This document shows positions 7,423 to 15,528 of a stretch of DNA of 64,000 nucleotides, piece by piece. The stretch comes from Vibrio agarivorans (GTDB lineage Bacteria > Pseudomonadota > Gammaproteobacteria > Enterobacterales > Vibrionaceae), in assembly GCF_030409635.1 (NCBI RefSeq), contig NZ_JAUFQF010000001.1, forward strand, positions 186,001 to 250,000, given 5' to 3'. The notes under the pieces are model-generated. The model worked only from the letters and a program-made list of their open reading frames with translations. It ran no database searches and was not told the DNA's origin. Both the position numbers and the translations under genes were made by a program. Every line of letters starts with the position of its first letter. Within the stretch, counting starts at the first letter, position 1.

Positions 7423-7914
7423 TTACTCGTAATCAGAAGCGTAAGTATCTTCGTAACTGTGCGAGTAAAATTCGAACAAATTGCCAAACGGGTCTTCTAG
7501 GTAAACCATTTGCGCTTGTTTAGAATCATCTTCTGGGTGGTAGCGCATGATGTCCATACGAACCTTACCACCAAACTCTTCAACGCGTTTGATTGCTGAA
7601 GCAAACTGCTCTTTTGGTAGTTGCAAACAGAAGTGGAAGATACCTAGACGAGAGAAGTCTACTTCGTGACGCTCTTGACGCTCTTTCATTTCGAAAAGCT
7701 CAACACCGATGCCATCAGAGGTTACTAGGTGAGCGATGTTGAATCCATTAAAGCCTTCACCAAATACTGCGATACACATTCTGCCGATAGCAGACTCGCG
7801 CTCTTCAATGACTTTAGTATTGTTCATTACGATTCTTAGGCCTAGCGCTTTAGTATAAAACTCAACCGCTTGATCCATATCGCCAACCATGATGCCTACG
7901 TGATTCATTTTCAT
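7423..7914 (-). CDS. VOC-superfamily (glyoxalase/dioxygenase-like) protein
   Basis: A 163-residue single-chain VOC protein. It starts MKMNHVGIMVGDMDQAVEFYTKALG, a classical first beta-alpha-beta-beta-beta module with a metal-ligand histidine, and ends with the second module (GIFHFCLQL, VYLEDPFGNLFEFYSHSYED) where the histidine in IFHFCL and glutamate in NLFEFY are the expected remaining ligands. Members are lyases, dioxygenases or isomerases, and the substrate is unknown. Start: ATG 7914 after GGAGAG; the frame runs open to 8070 but that extension is AT-rich leader. The gene uses highly preferred codons compared with neighbours, suggesting strong expression. Confidence 0.85.
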   Translation of the reverse strand: MKMNHVGIMVGDMDQAVEFYTKALGLRIVMNNTKVIEERESAIGRMCIAVFGEGFNGFNIAHLVTSDGIGVELFEMKERQERHEVDFSRLGIFHFCLQLPKEQFASAIKRVEEFGGKVRMDIMRYHPEDDSKQAQMVYLEDPFGNLFEFYSHSYEDTYASDYE

Positions 7915-8092
7915 TTTGTGCTCTCCGAATAAGGAATTTGTTTCTTTAGTTGAATCGAGGTTTAACCCGATGTCGTTTCGATGAGGAAAGTATATGGAGA
8001 TAAGTTGATTTTCTAAAATTATTAAAAATTTTAATTGTGATAACTTAAGGTTATCAATGTCAAGAGACACCTCATGTCCAACGCTTGGATGT

Positions 8093-8467
8093 CTAGTAAT
8101 TACTAGTTACAGCATAAAGCTCTAGTACTTCCATTGGTACGACATCCAAAGAGCTTTCTTCACAGCTTGATAAAACAACCAGTGGAGCACAACCTGCCTC
8201 CCATGCTTCTTTCCAACGCTGTGCGCAAAGGCACCAACGATCTCCTGGGCTTAGGCCCTTGAACCCATACTCGGGTAATGGCGTGGATAAGTCATTGCCT
8301 TGATTTTTTGTGTACTCTAAAAATGCCTCCGTTACTTCCGAACAGATAACGTGACGGCCAAAATCGCTCGCGTCGGTTCTGCAATACCCATCGCGAAAAT
8401 AGCCAGTCATTGGGGTGCAACTGCACGGTGATAGTGGGTCACCGTATACGTTGAGTCCTTCTTTCAT
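8093..8467 (-). CDS. DUF2237 family protein
   Basis: A 124-residue soluble protein matching DUF2237 over its whole length. It opens with NVYGDPLSPCSCTPMTGYFRDGYCRT, has the central HVICSEVTEAFLEY and GNDLSTPLPEYGF, and the diagnostic GLSPGDRWCLCAQRWKEA. Conserved cysteines (C-S-C, Y-C-R, V-I-C, W-C-L-C) suggest metal or redox chemistry, but no biochemical role is established. Start supported by AAGGTG about 9 bases before the ATG. Monocistronic, divergent from the NTF2-like gene at 8619. Confidence 0.9.
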   Translation of the reverse strand: MKEGLNVYGDPLSPCSCTPMTGYFRDGYCRTDASDFGRHVICSEVTEAFLEYTKNQGNDLSTPLPEYGFKGLSPGDRWCLCAQRWKEAWEAGCAPLVVLSSCEESSLDVVPMEVLELYAVTSNY

Positions 8468-8618
8468 GGTTATGACACCTTTAGTGATGTTTAAGTACTT
8501 ACGTTACATTGTAGCCAATCAATTGATGGTCTCGAGTCAAAGAACATCTGGCAAAAAATCTAGAGAGTATTGCAGCCATCAACTAGCCTTGTTAGGAAGC
8601 AGATAGCGGGAGAGTTAG

Positions 8619-9362
8619 ATGAGCCAGAAACTAGAAAATGCCACCAATCTCTATATGGAAGGAATCAGGGATGGGTTTGCACGTGAAGCGGTGACCAAAT
8701 ATACCGGACGTCGTTATACCCAGCACAGCACCGGGGTACGAAATGGTATAGAAGGGTTTGTAGAGTTTTTTGAGCCTTTCTTGGAGCGTTGTAAAGACCG
8801 CGACATCCGAATCGTGCGTGCAGTAGTCGATGGTCAGTATGTGTTTGTATCAGCCTTTCAAGATATTAATAATGGTGAGGCTAAGTGGGTAACAACCGAT
8901 CTTTTTGATACAGATAGCGATGATAAGATCATTGAGCATTGGGACGTCATTGCTGCCTATGACACTGAACCTGGCTCTGATACAGACCAAATCAGTGGCC
9001 CTAGTTATCCTTCGACGGATGAAGGAACTGAGGAAAATAAAGAGTTAGTAAGAGAGTTCCTGTGTGACGTGATGGTGTTGGGGCAGTCAGATAAACTCGA
9101 ACAATATTTAGATAAGAGCCTTGTCAGTCACCAAGCGAGTGATGTGAAATCATTCGAGAGCTATACTGGCTGTTACGACCAAGTGTTCAAGATCATTGGT
9201 CAAGGTGACATGGTAGTGGCATACAGCCGCGTCATAGAGGGGAACCAAGAGATTGCTCGCTTTGATGTATTTAGGTTAGAGGCTGGATTGATAAATGAAA
9301 TCTGGGTAAACCAAGAGCCAGTACTGCCAAAGCACGAGTGGGTTAATGGTGGTAAGTTTTAA
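8619..9362 (+). CDS. Tandem NTF2/SnoaL-like domain protein
   Basis: A 247-residue cytoplasmic protein built of two NTF2-like cone folds. The first (about 5-120) has YMEGIRDG, YTQHSTGVRNGIEGFVEFF and the long-strand IEHWDVIA; the second (about 135-240) has ENKELVREFL, LVSHQASDVKSFESY and INEIWVNQEPV. SnoaL-like proteins bind or cyclise polyketides or act as small hydrolases and isomerases, and the environmental homologues are mostly uncharacterised. No signal peptide. Start ATG 8619, with GGGAGAG 8-9 bases upstream. The substrate cannot be inferred from the neighbours. Confidence 0.8.
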   Translation: MSQKLENATNLYMEGIRDGFAREAVTKYTGRRYTQHSTGVRNGIEGFVEFFEPFLERCKDRDIRIVRAVVDGQYVFVSAFQDINNGEAKWVTTDLFDTDSDDKIIEHWDVIAAYDTEPGSDTDQISGPSYPSTDEGTEENKELVREFLCDVMVLGQSDKLEQYLDKSLVSHQASDVKSFESYTGCYDQVFKIIGQGDMVVAYSRVIEGNQEIARFDVFRLEAGLINEIWVNQEPVLPKHEWVNGGKF

Positions 9363-9370
9363 ACTGAGAG

Positions 9371-9399
9371 TACCCCTAGGGATCATTCACCTAGGGGTA
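9371..9399. terminator. Hairpin between convergent genes
   Basis: A perfect 10-bp stem TACCCCTAGG/CCTAGGGGTA with a 9-base loop lies between the convergent genes at 8619 and 9412. It lacks a good T-run on either side, so termination efficiency is uncertain. Confidence 0.5.
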
Positions 9400-9411
9400 T
9401 CATGGGCGTCG

Positions 9412-9600
9412 TTAAACTTCTTCTAATAGCGCTTTTGGCTTGTCACTAATACAGTGGCTACAGCACATATCATTTTCGCCTTGGCAAATTTCACACAATA
9501 CGATTTCTCCGTCATCAGTGAAATCACTCGTCGATTTTGCTTTCCAACAAGAGCAGGAGCTACTGATCGTGCTCCCACAGTAAACACATTTATCACTCAT
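9412..9600 (-). CDS. Small cysteine-rich zinc-ribbon-type protein, 62 aa
   Basis: The protein carries four Cys pairs or clusters: CVYCG, CSC, CEICQ and CCSHC, spaced as two treble-clef or zinc-ribbon knuckles. The middle contains DDGEIVLCEICQGENDMCC, so it most likely binds two zinc ions and acts as a small structural or regulatory protein. Start: ATG 9600 preceded by GAGGG with 8-base spacing; a TTG five codons earlier is in frame but less likely. I do not recognise a named family. Confidence 0.65.
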   Translation of the reverse strand: MSDKCVYCGSTISSSCSCWKAKSTSDFTDDGEIVLCEICQGENDMCCSHCISDKPKALLEEV

Positions 9601-9828
9601 TAGTTGATCCCTCAATGTTGTCGTTGATTGAAGTTAGGATCGTTTTTACCCATACCCTATAAAACTATAGGAAGAGGCATAATATAATTCCATAATATTT
9701 TTATGGTTATTTGAGTTTTTGAGAAGTTGGCTAAGCGACAGAATACTGATCTTAGGTAAGGAATATCGGATAGCATGGTGTGACTATAGACTGCTCACAG
9801 TTACTGTACACAAGACAAGGAATGTTAA

Positions 9829-10116
9829 ATGTTAGGTAAACATACTGATTCTTATAGTCAATTCTATAGTTCAACTCACGATAACGAACACTTGGATAGT
9901 AAAACTGAGCTGCTTGTGGGACTTTCCGCTGCGATGGCAATGAATTGCTTACCTTGTACTCACTATTATTTAAAACAAGCCAAAAAAGCTGGTATCACTA
10001 AAGGTGAAATTTCAGATGTCACTGCGAAAGTGATGGCGGTTTCGGCTGGGCAAAAGAAGCTGCAGATGCAAGAGGTACTGCAGCGTTACAAAATCGACCT
10101 AGACACTTATGTTTAA
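9829..10116 (+). CDS. Carboxymuconolactone-decarboxylase/AhpD-like protein
   Basis: A 95-residue all-helical protein of the CMD family. The redox-type motif CLPCTHYY (about residues 39-46) supplies the CxxC plus nearby histidine of AhpD-like alkylhydroperoxidases, preceded by the typical KTELLVGLSAAMAMN helix and followed by KAGITKGEISDVTAKVMAV. It probably acts as a thiol-disulfide or peroxide-reducing protein in the cytoplasm; its partner is unknown. Start ATG after AAGGA with 7-base spacing. Single gene; the following AzlCD genes start 82 bases later. Confidence 0.85.
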   Translation: MLGKHTDSYSQFYSSTHDNEHLDSKTELLVGLSAAMAMNCLPCTHYYLKQAKKAGITKGEISDVTAKVMAVSAGQKKLQMQEVLQRYKIDLDTYV

Positions 10117-10198
10117 ATATCGTTGTTGAATCTCATCTTGAACACACAGACAGGTTCAAATAGCGTAGCCCTATAGATTAAATAACAGTGATATTTAC

Positions 10199-10891
10199 AT
10201 GAACAAGGAAGTGACTAAGATCCGTTCGCTAATGCAAGGGACGGTTGCCATGATGCCATTGAGCCTTGCTGTTGTCCCTTGGGGCTTTTTAGCGGGTTCG
10301 TTTGCCATCGATTCAGGTTTGACCGCACTTGAAGGGCAGGCTATGAGCGCAATCTTGTTTGCTGGTGCGGCGCAGCTGGTCGCAATGGGAATGATAAAAA
10401 CAGGTGCCAGTGTGATGACGATGGTCGTGACCATTTTTTTCATCACCTCTCGTCATTTTCTTTATAGTTTGTCGATGCGCAGCCATATTGCACATTTACC
10501 CTTGAGGTGGCGTGTTATCCTCGGCTTTCTGCTAACCGATGAGTTGTTTGCGCTTTGCGGACACCATAAACCAAACAGCTTTGATCGCTGGTACGCACTG
10601 GGAGCCGGTTTTTCCTTTTACTTGATTTGGAACTTTGCGACCTTCGTTGGGATTATCGTTGGAGCACAAATACCTGATCTACAAGATTATGGATTGGAGT
10701 TTGCAATTGCAGCGACTTTTATCGCTATTGTGGTTCCGAATATAAAATCCTGGCCAGTATTACTGGCGGCATTGTCAGGACTTGTTAGCTCTGTGGTCCT
10801 GGCCTTTTTGGGTGTCGATAGCGGTCTTGTGATTGCTAGCCTTATAGGCATGAGTGTTGGCTATTTGTCAGAAGGGTGGTTTAAGTCATGA
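10199..10891 (+). CDS. azlC: AzlC-family branched-chain amino-acid exporter, large subunit
   Basis: A 230-residue inner-membrane protein with about six helices. It shows the AzlC hallmarks VVPWGFLAGSFAIDSG, LFAGAAQLVAMGMI and the loop TSRHFLYSLSMRSHI. Together with the small subunit encoded next it forms a two-component exporter (AzlCD/YgaZH type) for branched-chain amino acids such as valine. The ATG at 10199 is the only reasonable start; its ribosome site is weak. The stop codon overlaps the next gene's start (ATGA), indicating translational coupling. Confidence 0.9.
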   Translation: MNKEVTKIRSLMQGTVAMMPLSLAVVPWGFLAGSFAIDSGLTALEGQAMSAILFAGAAQLVAMGMIKTGASVMTMVVTIFFITSRHFLYSLSMRSHIAHLPLRWRVILGFLLTDELFALCGHHKPNSFDRWYALGAGFSFYLIWNFATFVGIIVGAQIPDLQDYGLEFAIAATFIAIVVPNIKSWPVLLAALSGLVSSVVLAFLGVDSGLVIASLIGMSVGYLSEGWFKS

Positions 10892-11202
10892 TTTATGCAT
10901 TGATACTGCTCCTCACAGTGATCGTGTTTGCTAGTCGATACCTATTTTTAGAACCCAGTGTACCTCTACGCTTGAATAGCAAGGCACAACGTTTCTTGAG
11001 TTACGCTAGCCCTGCGGTGCTTACTGCGATTTGGGGACCTATAGTATTTATGCCGCATGGAGAGCTCATTCTTGAAGATAACCTAGCATACATACTTGGT
11101 GCGGTGTTTGCGGTGGTATTAGCTCGGATTACTCAAAACGTATTGTTAACGACGATTGTAAGTATCTGCTTCTTCTTATGGATTAAACTCGTTATTTTAT
11201 AG
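10888..11202 (+). CDS. azlD: AzlD-family exporter, small subunit
   Basis: A 104-residue protein with about four short helices. It opens MIYALILLLTVIVFASRYLF and has the typical FLSYASPAVLTAIWGPIVF loop and the C-terminal VLARITQNVLLTTIVSI helix. AzlD proteins are obligatory partners of AzlC. The start codon overlaps the azlC stop by 4 bases, and the operon ends at the terminator at 11247. Confidence 0.9.
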   Translation: MIYALILLLTVIVFASRYLFLEPSVPLRLNSKAQRFLSYASPAVLTAIWGPIVFMPHGELILEDNLAYILGAVFAVVLARITQNVLLTTIVSICFFLWIKLVIL

Positions 11203-11246
11203 CGAAATAACGGTTTGCATTTAACTCACTGTTTTATAAACGTAAA

Positions 11247-11272
11247 AAAGGGTCAACCGAAGTTGACCCTTT
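11247..11272. terminator. Bidirectional intrinsic terminator
   Basis: Stem AAAGGGTCAA/TTGACCCTTT with a 6-base loop, flanked by an A-run on the left and a T-rich stretch on the right. It serves azlCD on the plus strand and the dehydrogenase gene on the minus strand. Confidence 0.85.
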
Positions 11273-11325
11273 AAATTTTGATAAGGGATGAAAATCATCA
11301 CCCCTTAAGCAATTTTTCTATCGAA

Positions 11326-12207
11326 TTACTTCTTAAGACCTGTGAAGTAGTCGAAGATTACTGGTACGTCGTTTTGACCTAGACCAGCGTCTACAGCAGC
11401 TTGTAGGCTTGTAGAAGTACCTTGAGCGATTAGAGACTCAGTACCTAGCTCTTCACAAAGAGCAAGGAAGTAACCAAGGTCTTTGTTAGCGTTAGCAACA
11501 GAGAAGCCTAGTTTTTCTTCGCCATCTACAGCGTAGAACTTACAGAACTGCATGAATGGAGAGTTAGATGGACCAGCTGACATGATGTCAAATAGTTGCT
11601 GACCGTCAACGCCTGCTAGTTTAGCAACTGCGAACGCTTGAGACATAGTAGCAACAGTAGTCATACCCATGAAGTTGTTAACTAGCTTAGTAACGTGACC
11701 TGAACCTAGAGCACCTAGGTGGAATACGTTTTCGCCTTGCTCGTCAAGAACTGGCTTAACTTTGTTGAAAGTTTCCATGTCACCAGCAGCCATGATGTTC
11801 AGAAGACCATCTTTAGCGTGAGCTGGAGTACGACCTAGAGGAGCGTCGATCATGCCAGCGCCTTTCTCTGCAAGGTCAGCACCAATCTTCTTAGTAGAAG
11901 CTGGGATAGAAGTACCGAAGTCGATTAGAGTCTTGCCTTCAGACATACCCGCAAGGATACCAGTTTCGCCGTAAACTACTTTCTCAACAACTTCAGAAGT
12001 TGTTAGACAAAGCATAACGATGTCACTTTTCTCAGCTAGTTCTTTACCAGAAGCTGCTTCAGATGCATTGCCGCGAGCTAGAACAGCTGCAACTGCGTCT
12101 TTGTTAAGATCCATTACGTTAACTTCGTAGCCACGGTTTTGAAGGTTCTCAACCATGTTGCCGCCCATAAGGCCAAGACCGATGAAACCAATTACAGGTT
12201 TAGTCAT
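11326..12207 (-). CDS. Beta-hydroxyacid dehydrogenase (3-hydroxyisobutyrate/tartronate-semialdehyde type)
   Basis: A 293-residue NAD(P)-dependent oxidoreductase. The N-terminal Rossmann motif GFIGLGLMGGNMVENL is followed by the family's substrate-binding segment around residue 115 (MIDAPLGRTPAHAKDG), and the catalytic lysine lies in KLVNNFM (about residue 170). The C-terminal helical domain is complete. Likely substrates are 3-hydroxyisobutyrate (valine breakdown) or tartronate semialdehyde (glyoxylate route). The neighbouring azlCD genes weakly favour the valine link, but this is inference. Start ATG after AGGAG with 6-base spacing. Codon use is strongly biased to preferred codons, implying high expression. 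Confidence 0.9.
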   Translation of the reverse strand: MTKPVIGFIGLGLMGGNMVENLQNRGYEVNVMDLNKDAVAAVLARGNASEAASGKELAEKSDIVMLCLTTSEVVEKVVYGETGILAGMSEGKTLIDFGTSIPASTKKIGADLAEKGAGMIDAPLGRTPAHAKDGLLNIMAAGDMETFNKVKPVLDEQGENVFHLGALGSGHVTKLVNNFMGMTTVATMSQAFAVAKLAGVDGQQLFDIMSAGPSNSPFMQFCKFYAVDGEEKLGFSVANANKDLGYFLALCEELGTESLIAQGTSTSLQAAVDAGLGQNDVPVIFDYFTGLKK

Positions 12208-12550
12208 TTCAGACTCCTAAAATATACTATTGTATGATTTAATGTTGGGGCAATCATAAACGCTCCCGTTCGTTTTAACAATAGTTGATTTACAAGAAAT
12301 AGTGCTTTGATTGGCTTTGTGTGATCACACTCAAGAAAAGCGCCTGCTTGGTCAGACCTAAGTCATCAGGTGATTTCATGAAAATGCTTAACAATAATGC
12401 AATCTTCGTACAATAAAACTAATGTGTTTGTCTTAGTTTAACGATGTCATTTCCCACTTTAGTATGTTTTTTCTGCTTTCTATCAATAGCACTGTCAATA
12501 AAAGTGAAACAAAAAGTTCTTATTATCAGACCACAACAGGGAGGGCTATT
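12208..12550. other. Gene-free divergent intergenic region with a 12-bp palindrome
   Basis: These 343 bases separate the divergent dehydrogenase and binding-protein-like genes. A perfect palindrome GTGTGATCACAC lies at 12319-12330, a plausible operator for a dimeric regulator of one or both genes. The 5' part of the plus-strand frame (from 12464) is open but has no ribosome site. I see no RNA gene. Confidence 0.5.
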
Positions 12551-13357
12551 ATGATAAAAAGGATTAATGGTTGGCTTTATTGCGGAGTTTTGGAGCTATG
12601 CCTCGCTGCCATCATTCACTGGTTAGTTTCACGCCACCGCATCGACGATATGGCGCTCAATACCAGCCTAAACAAAAGCTGTGAAGTTGCCGAATCTCAG
12701 GGTGAACGTACTTTTACGATTTTTTGGCCTTCATTTCCTTTAGCAGAGTATATTGCCAAAACCTTCTGTGAATTATTGCTGATTTATAGTGAGTACAGTC
12801 GTGTTGTAGTGGTTGTCATGCCTCGAGATAGGCTTGAGACCCGTCATATGACAACTGAGGCTTTTGATCTTATTTTCTCTCGTCATTATGTTCTTAACAG
12901 TATTTTTCCTAACTATGAGAGTTTCTATCATTCCTTAGTGTCTTGGCCGACTTATTCTGTCTACTGGCTAAGTCATGAACCATTGTCGGTAGGTCGTTAT
13001 GCTTCTTCAAAAATTGGTGTGTTAAACGATCATCGAAGCCAGTCGGGTTATATCGAGCCAATGAAGTTTCTCAAACATCAAAATCTCGATCTTGACTCAC
13101 TCGATATCCATTACTACGACAATCGACAAGCGCTAATGACGGCGTTTAGGAATGAGAAAGTGGATATGATCCCTAATCTAACACTTAAATCTGATTCGGG
13201 TGCTCTTTCGGAATACCACGAAACACTGATCAATGATCGACTTGAAATCAGTAGTTGGTATGTGAATAACGATATACCTGAAGCATTGCTGTTACGAATT
13301 AATGGTTTCTTGCGCCTGCTTTATACAGAGAGTATTGAGGGTCAAGCAAATGGTTAA
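12551..13357 (+). CDS. Membrane-tethered periplasmic-binding-protein-like protein
   Basis: A 268-residue protein with one N-terminal helix (WLYCGVLELCLAAIIHWLV, about residues 8-26) and no cleavage motif, so probably an uncleaved anchor with a periplasmic domain. That domain resembles PhnD-type solute-binding proteins: a first lobe with TFTIFWPSFPLAEYIAKTF and AFDLIFSRHYV, a linker near KIGVLNDHRSQSGYIEP, and LDIHYYDNRQALMTAFRNEKVDMIP, the pattern of a ligand-gating second lobe. No permease or ATPase is adjacent, so a sensing role is more likely than transport. Start: ATG 12551 after GGGAGGG; the longer frame from 12464 lacks a ribosome site. It overlaps a membrane micropeptide gene by 8 bases. 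Family assignment is tentative. Confidence 0.65.
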   Translation: MIKRINGWLYCGVLELCLAAIIHWLVSRHRIDDMALNTSLNKSCEVAESQGERTFTIFWPSFPLAEYIAKTFCELLLIYSEYSRVVVVVMPRDRLETRHMTTEAFDLIFSRHYVLNSIFPNYESFYHSLVSWPTYSVYWLSHEPLSVGRYASSKIGVLNDHRSQSGYIEPMKFLKHQNLDLDSLDIHYYDNRQALMTAFRNEKVDMIPNLTLKSDSGALSEYHETLINDRLEISSWYVNNDIPEALLLRINGFLRLLYTESIEGQANG

Positions 13358-13472
13358 TACGCTGAATGACAATAAACAACACCTTATCATTTACTTGGTA
13401 ATGGCAAGTCTCATTGCTGTCGTACTGGTAAATAGGCACAACTTTGCGACAGAACCTAAACTGCTTTTGTAG
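13350..13472 (+). CDS. 40-residue membrane micropeptide overlapping the binding-protein-like gene
   Basis: A short gene encodes MVNTLNDNKQHLIIYLVMAS and then LIAVVLVNRHNFATEPKLLL: a polar N-terminus, one helix (about residues 11-27) and a short C-terminal tail. Its ATG lies 8 bases inside the upstream gene, and a GAGGG ribosome site with 8-base spacing sits within that gene's coding sequence, so the two are translationally coupled. It is probably a partner of the tethered binding protein, for example helping its membrane assembly or signalling. No family recognised. Confidence 0.6.
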   Translation: MVNTLNDNKQHLIIYLVMASLIAVVLVNRHNFATEPKLLL

Positions 13473-13474
13473 GG

Positions 13475-13554
13475 AGATAATCGTCATCGGCTTCACGGTT
13501 GGTGTGGGTGGTCTGTTTGGCGACGATTATCTGATCATAAATGAAGCCTTTTTT
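13475..13554 (+). other. Interleaved (pseudoknot-type) stems ending in a T-run
   Basis: Two stems interlock. AGATAATCGTC (13475-13485) pairs with GACGATTATCT (13522-13532), and GGCTTCA (13489-13495) pairs with TGAAGCC (13542-13548), which is followed by TTTTTT. The second arm of the first stem lies inside the loop of the second, so the stems either form an H-type pseudoknot or are mutually exclusive. It starts 3 bases after the micropeptide stop and probably acts as the operon terminator, perhaps a conditional one. Confidence 0.5.
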
Positions 13555-13603
13555 CTATCTAAATAAATAGCTTAGAGCTTAAGATCCTGTCTATGAGTGG
13601 TAC

Positions 13604-13630
13604 TTAGGGTCACTGAGAGAGTGACCCTAA
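13604..13630 (-). terminator. Hairpin after the SDR gene
   Basis: An 11-bp perfect stem TTAGGGTCACT/AGTGACCCTAA with a 5-base loop lies 20 bases past the SDR stop codon. There is no strong T-run on the minus strand, so it is a weaker terminator than the others here. Confidence 0.6.
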
Positions 13631-13650
13631 AACAAAATCAATAAGAACAA

Positions 13651-14370
13651 TTATGGCTGTTGCTTAGTAGGCGCTAGTGCAATCTCACGAATACACACAT
13701 TTTGCGGTTGGCTATAGGCAAACTCTACAGCGCGCGCTACATCGTCAGCGGCTAACACGCCGCCCATGTCTTCTTTCCATGCATCATAGCCATCTTTGAT
13801 CTCTTGCGAAGAAGTATGAGACAGCAGCTCGGTCTCTACTGCACCCGGGGCAATAGTGGTTACACGTACGTTGGCAGCAGCAACTTCTTCACGGACATTT
13901 TCTGAAATCGCGTGAACAGCGAACTTAGTGCCACAATAAGCCGCGTGGTTCGGGAATGTTTTCTTACCCGCAATTGAGCTGATGTTAATGATAGTACCGT
14001 GGTTGTTTGCGATCATTGGTGCAAGTACAGATTGTATACCATTGAGTAAACCCAGCACGTTAACATCGAACATGCGTTTCCATTCTGATGCGTCTTGAGT
14101 ATCGATTTGACCTAGTAGCATACAGCCTGCGTTATTGACTAGGCCATCAACAGGACCAAACTTCGCTTCAGCTTTAGCAATAGCAGCTTCAAACGAGGCT
14201 TTCTCGGTCACGTCAACTTTTTCACACAGTGTATTCGGAAGATTAAGGGCTTCTAAACGTTCAACACGACGAGCAAGAAGAAGTAACGGATGGCCAGCTT
14301 CGCTCAAACGACGCGCGATAGCTTCACCAATACCAGAGCTTGCACCAGTAATTACGATCAGTTTTTTCAT
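13651..14370 (-). CDS. Short-chain dehydrogenase/reductase (classical SDR)
   Basis: A 239-residue NAD(P)-dependent oxidoreductase: cofactor motif TGASSGIG (about residues 7-14), NNAG (about 88-91), catalytic serine in INISSIAG, and the YxxxK pair in YCGTKFA. The basic residues in LARRVERL after the second strand favour NADP(H). The family resembles YdfG/serine-3-dehydrogenase-like SDRs; the substrate is unknown. It is divergent from the LysR gene at 14538, which probably controls it. Start ATG with an upstream GAGGAAG site. Confidence 0.9.
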   Translation of the reverse strand: MKKLIVITGASSGIGEAIARRLSEAGHPLLLLARRVERLEALNLPNTLCEKVDVTEKASFEAAIAKAEAKFGPVDGLVNNAGCMLLGQIDTQDASEWKRMFDVNVLGLLNGIQSVLAPMIANNHGTIINISSIAGKKTFPNHAAYCGTKFAVHAISENVREEVAAANVRVTTIAPGAVETELLSHTSSQEIKDGYDAWKEDMGGVLAADDVARAVEFAYSQPQNVCIREIALAPTKQQP

Positions 14371-14537
14371 TGTTTACTTCCTCAGTGTTTTCATTCTTCA
14401 ATGTTGAGTGACAGCGGGTGGCGCTGTGATAGTGAGTATCTTAATCAAGCTTTCTTTGTTGATATATATCACTCTGATTGAAACACTGTTGCTGTAGTGC
14501 AACAATAATAAGATGGTTCCCAATAGATGCCTCAATT

Positions 14538-15437
14538 ATGTTAGACCAAGTTAACCTTGCGGATATTCGTTCATTTGTCCTTATCGCTCAGAAAGGCAAC
14601 TTTACTAAGGCGGCTGAAACGTTAGATGTTTCGCGCTCTCATGTCTCACGTCAAATTAGCCAACTAGAAAAGCATATGGGTGTGACGCTCTTTATTCGCA
14701 CCACGCGAACGCTACGTCTAACCGATGCAGGGAGAACCTTTTTCTTACAATGCGAAAAGGCATTGCATGATATTGACCAAGCACTGTTGTCAGCCGTCGA
14801 TGAAGTTGAAGTTGCACGAGGTGAGGTGAGAGTCAATTGTGTCGGTGGTTATCTAGGAGAAGAAGTGATAGCTGAAATTGCTTCACAGTTTATGCAGCAA
14901 CACCCAGAAGTCACAGTGCATTTAGATTTTAGTAGCCACCGCGTCGATCTCATTGATGAACATTTTGATGTTGCGTTTCGAATGGGCAAGTTAGAAGATG
15001 CCGGTTTCATTGCTCGGAAGTTGATGGACATTCAGATGAGCACTTTAGCCTCTCCCAATTATATAGAGCGCAATGGCAAGCCCTACCACCCAAAAGACTT
15101 AGTGCAACATCGATGTTTGACGGGCTCAGTAAAGCGTTGGAGTTTTCAGCACGCAACGAGCAGCAGCCATTACGATCTAACGGTTAATGGCCCGCTGCAA
15201 TGCAAAAATGGCAGAGTATTGGTGAAGGGCGCAGTTAATGGCAACGGGATCATTCGTGTACCTTATCTATACTGTTCGAGTGAAGTAGAAAAAGGTTTGT
15301 TAGTTGAGGTGTTTGATGATTGGGGAATACCGAGCGTCGACTTTTCGATGGTTTATCACCGCGATAAGTTTCAACCCAAACGGATTCGAGCATTCATTGA
15401 CTTTGTACAAGGGCAGTTTGCACGTCAATCGGGTTGA
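14538..15437 (+). CDS. LysR-family transcriptional regulator
   Basis: A 299-residue LysR regulator. The N-terminal winged helix-turn-helix reads FVLIAQKGNFTKAAETLDVSRSHVSRQI (split over about residues 10-38), followed by the linker helix and a two-lobed effector domain with RGEVRVNCVGGYLGEEV and DVAFRMGKLEDAGFIAR. It belongs to the subgroup next to SDR and quinone-reductase genes. The start is taken at ATG 14538; the frame extends upstream to 14478 with a cysteine-rich leader that looks non-coding. The 167-base divergent gap to the SDR gene should hold the operator. Confidence 0.9.
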   Translation: MLDQVNLADIRSFVLIAQKGNFTKAAETLDVSRSHVSRQISQLEKHMGVTLFIRTTRTLRLTDAGRTFFLQCEKALHDIDQALLSAVDEVEVARGEVRVNCVGGYLGEEVIAEIASQFMQQHPEVTVHLDFSSHRVDLIDEHFDVAFRMGKLEDAGFIARKLMDIQMSTLASPNYIERNGKPYHPKDLVQHRCLTGSVKRWSFQHATSSSHYDLTVNGPLQCKNGRVLVKGAVNGNGIIRVPYLYCSSEVEKGLLVEVFDDWGIPSVDFSMVYHRDKFQPKRIRAFIDFVQGQFARQSG

Positions 15438-15528
15438 TGGTTGACGGTTAAAGTGAGCCCAATGTGAGAGGTTTGTGATAACCTACGCGCCCTGAGAATA
15501 CGAATTATATTTATTATTGAGTCGTTTG

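Noticed and set aside
12319..12330. GTGTGATCACAC palindrome as a CRP site.
   Set aside because: CRP half-sites TGTGA/TCACA need a 6-base spacer; here they overlap, so it is noted only as a generic palindrome.
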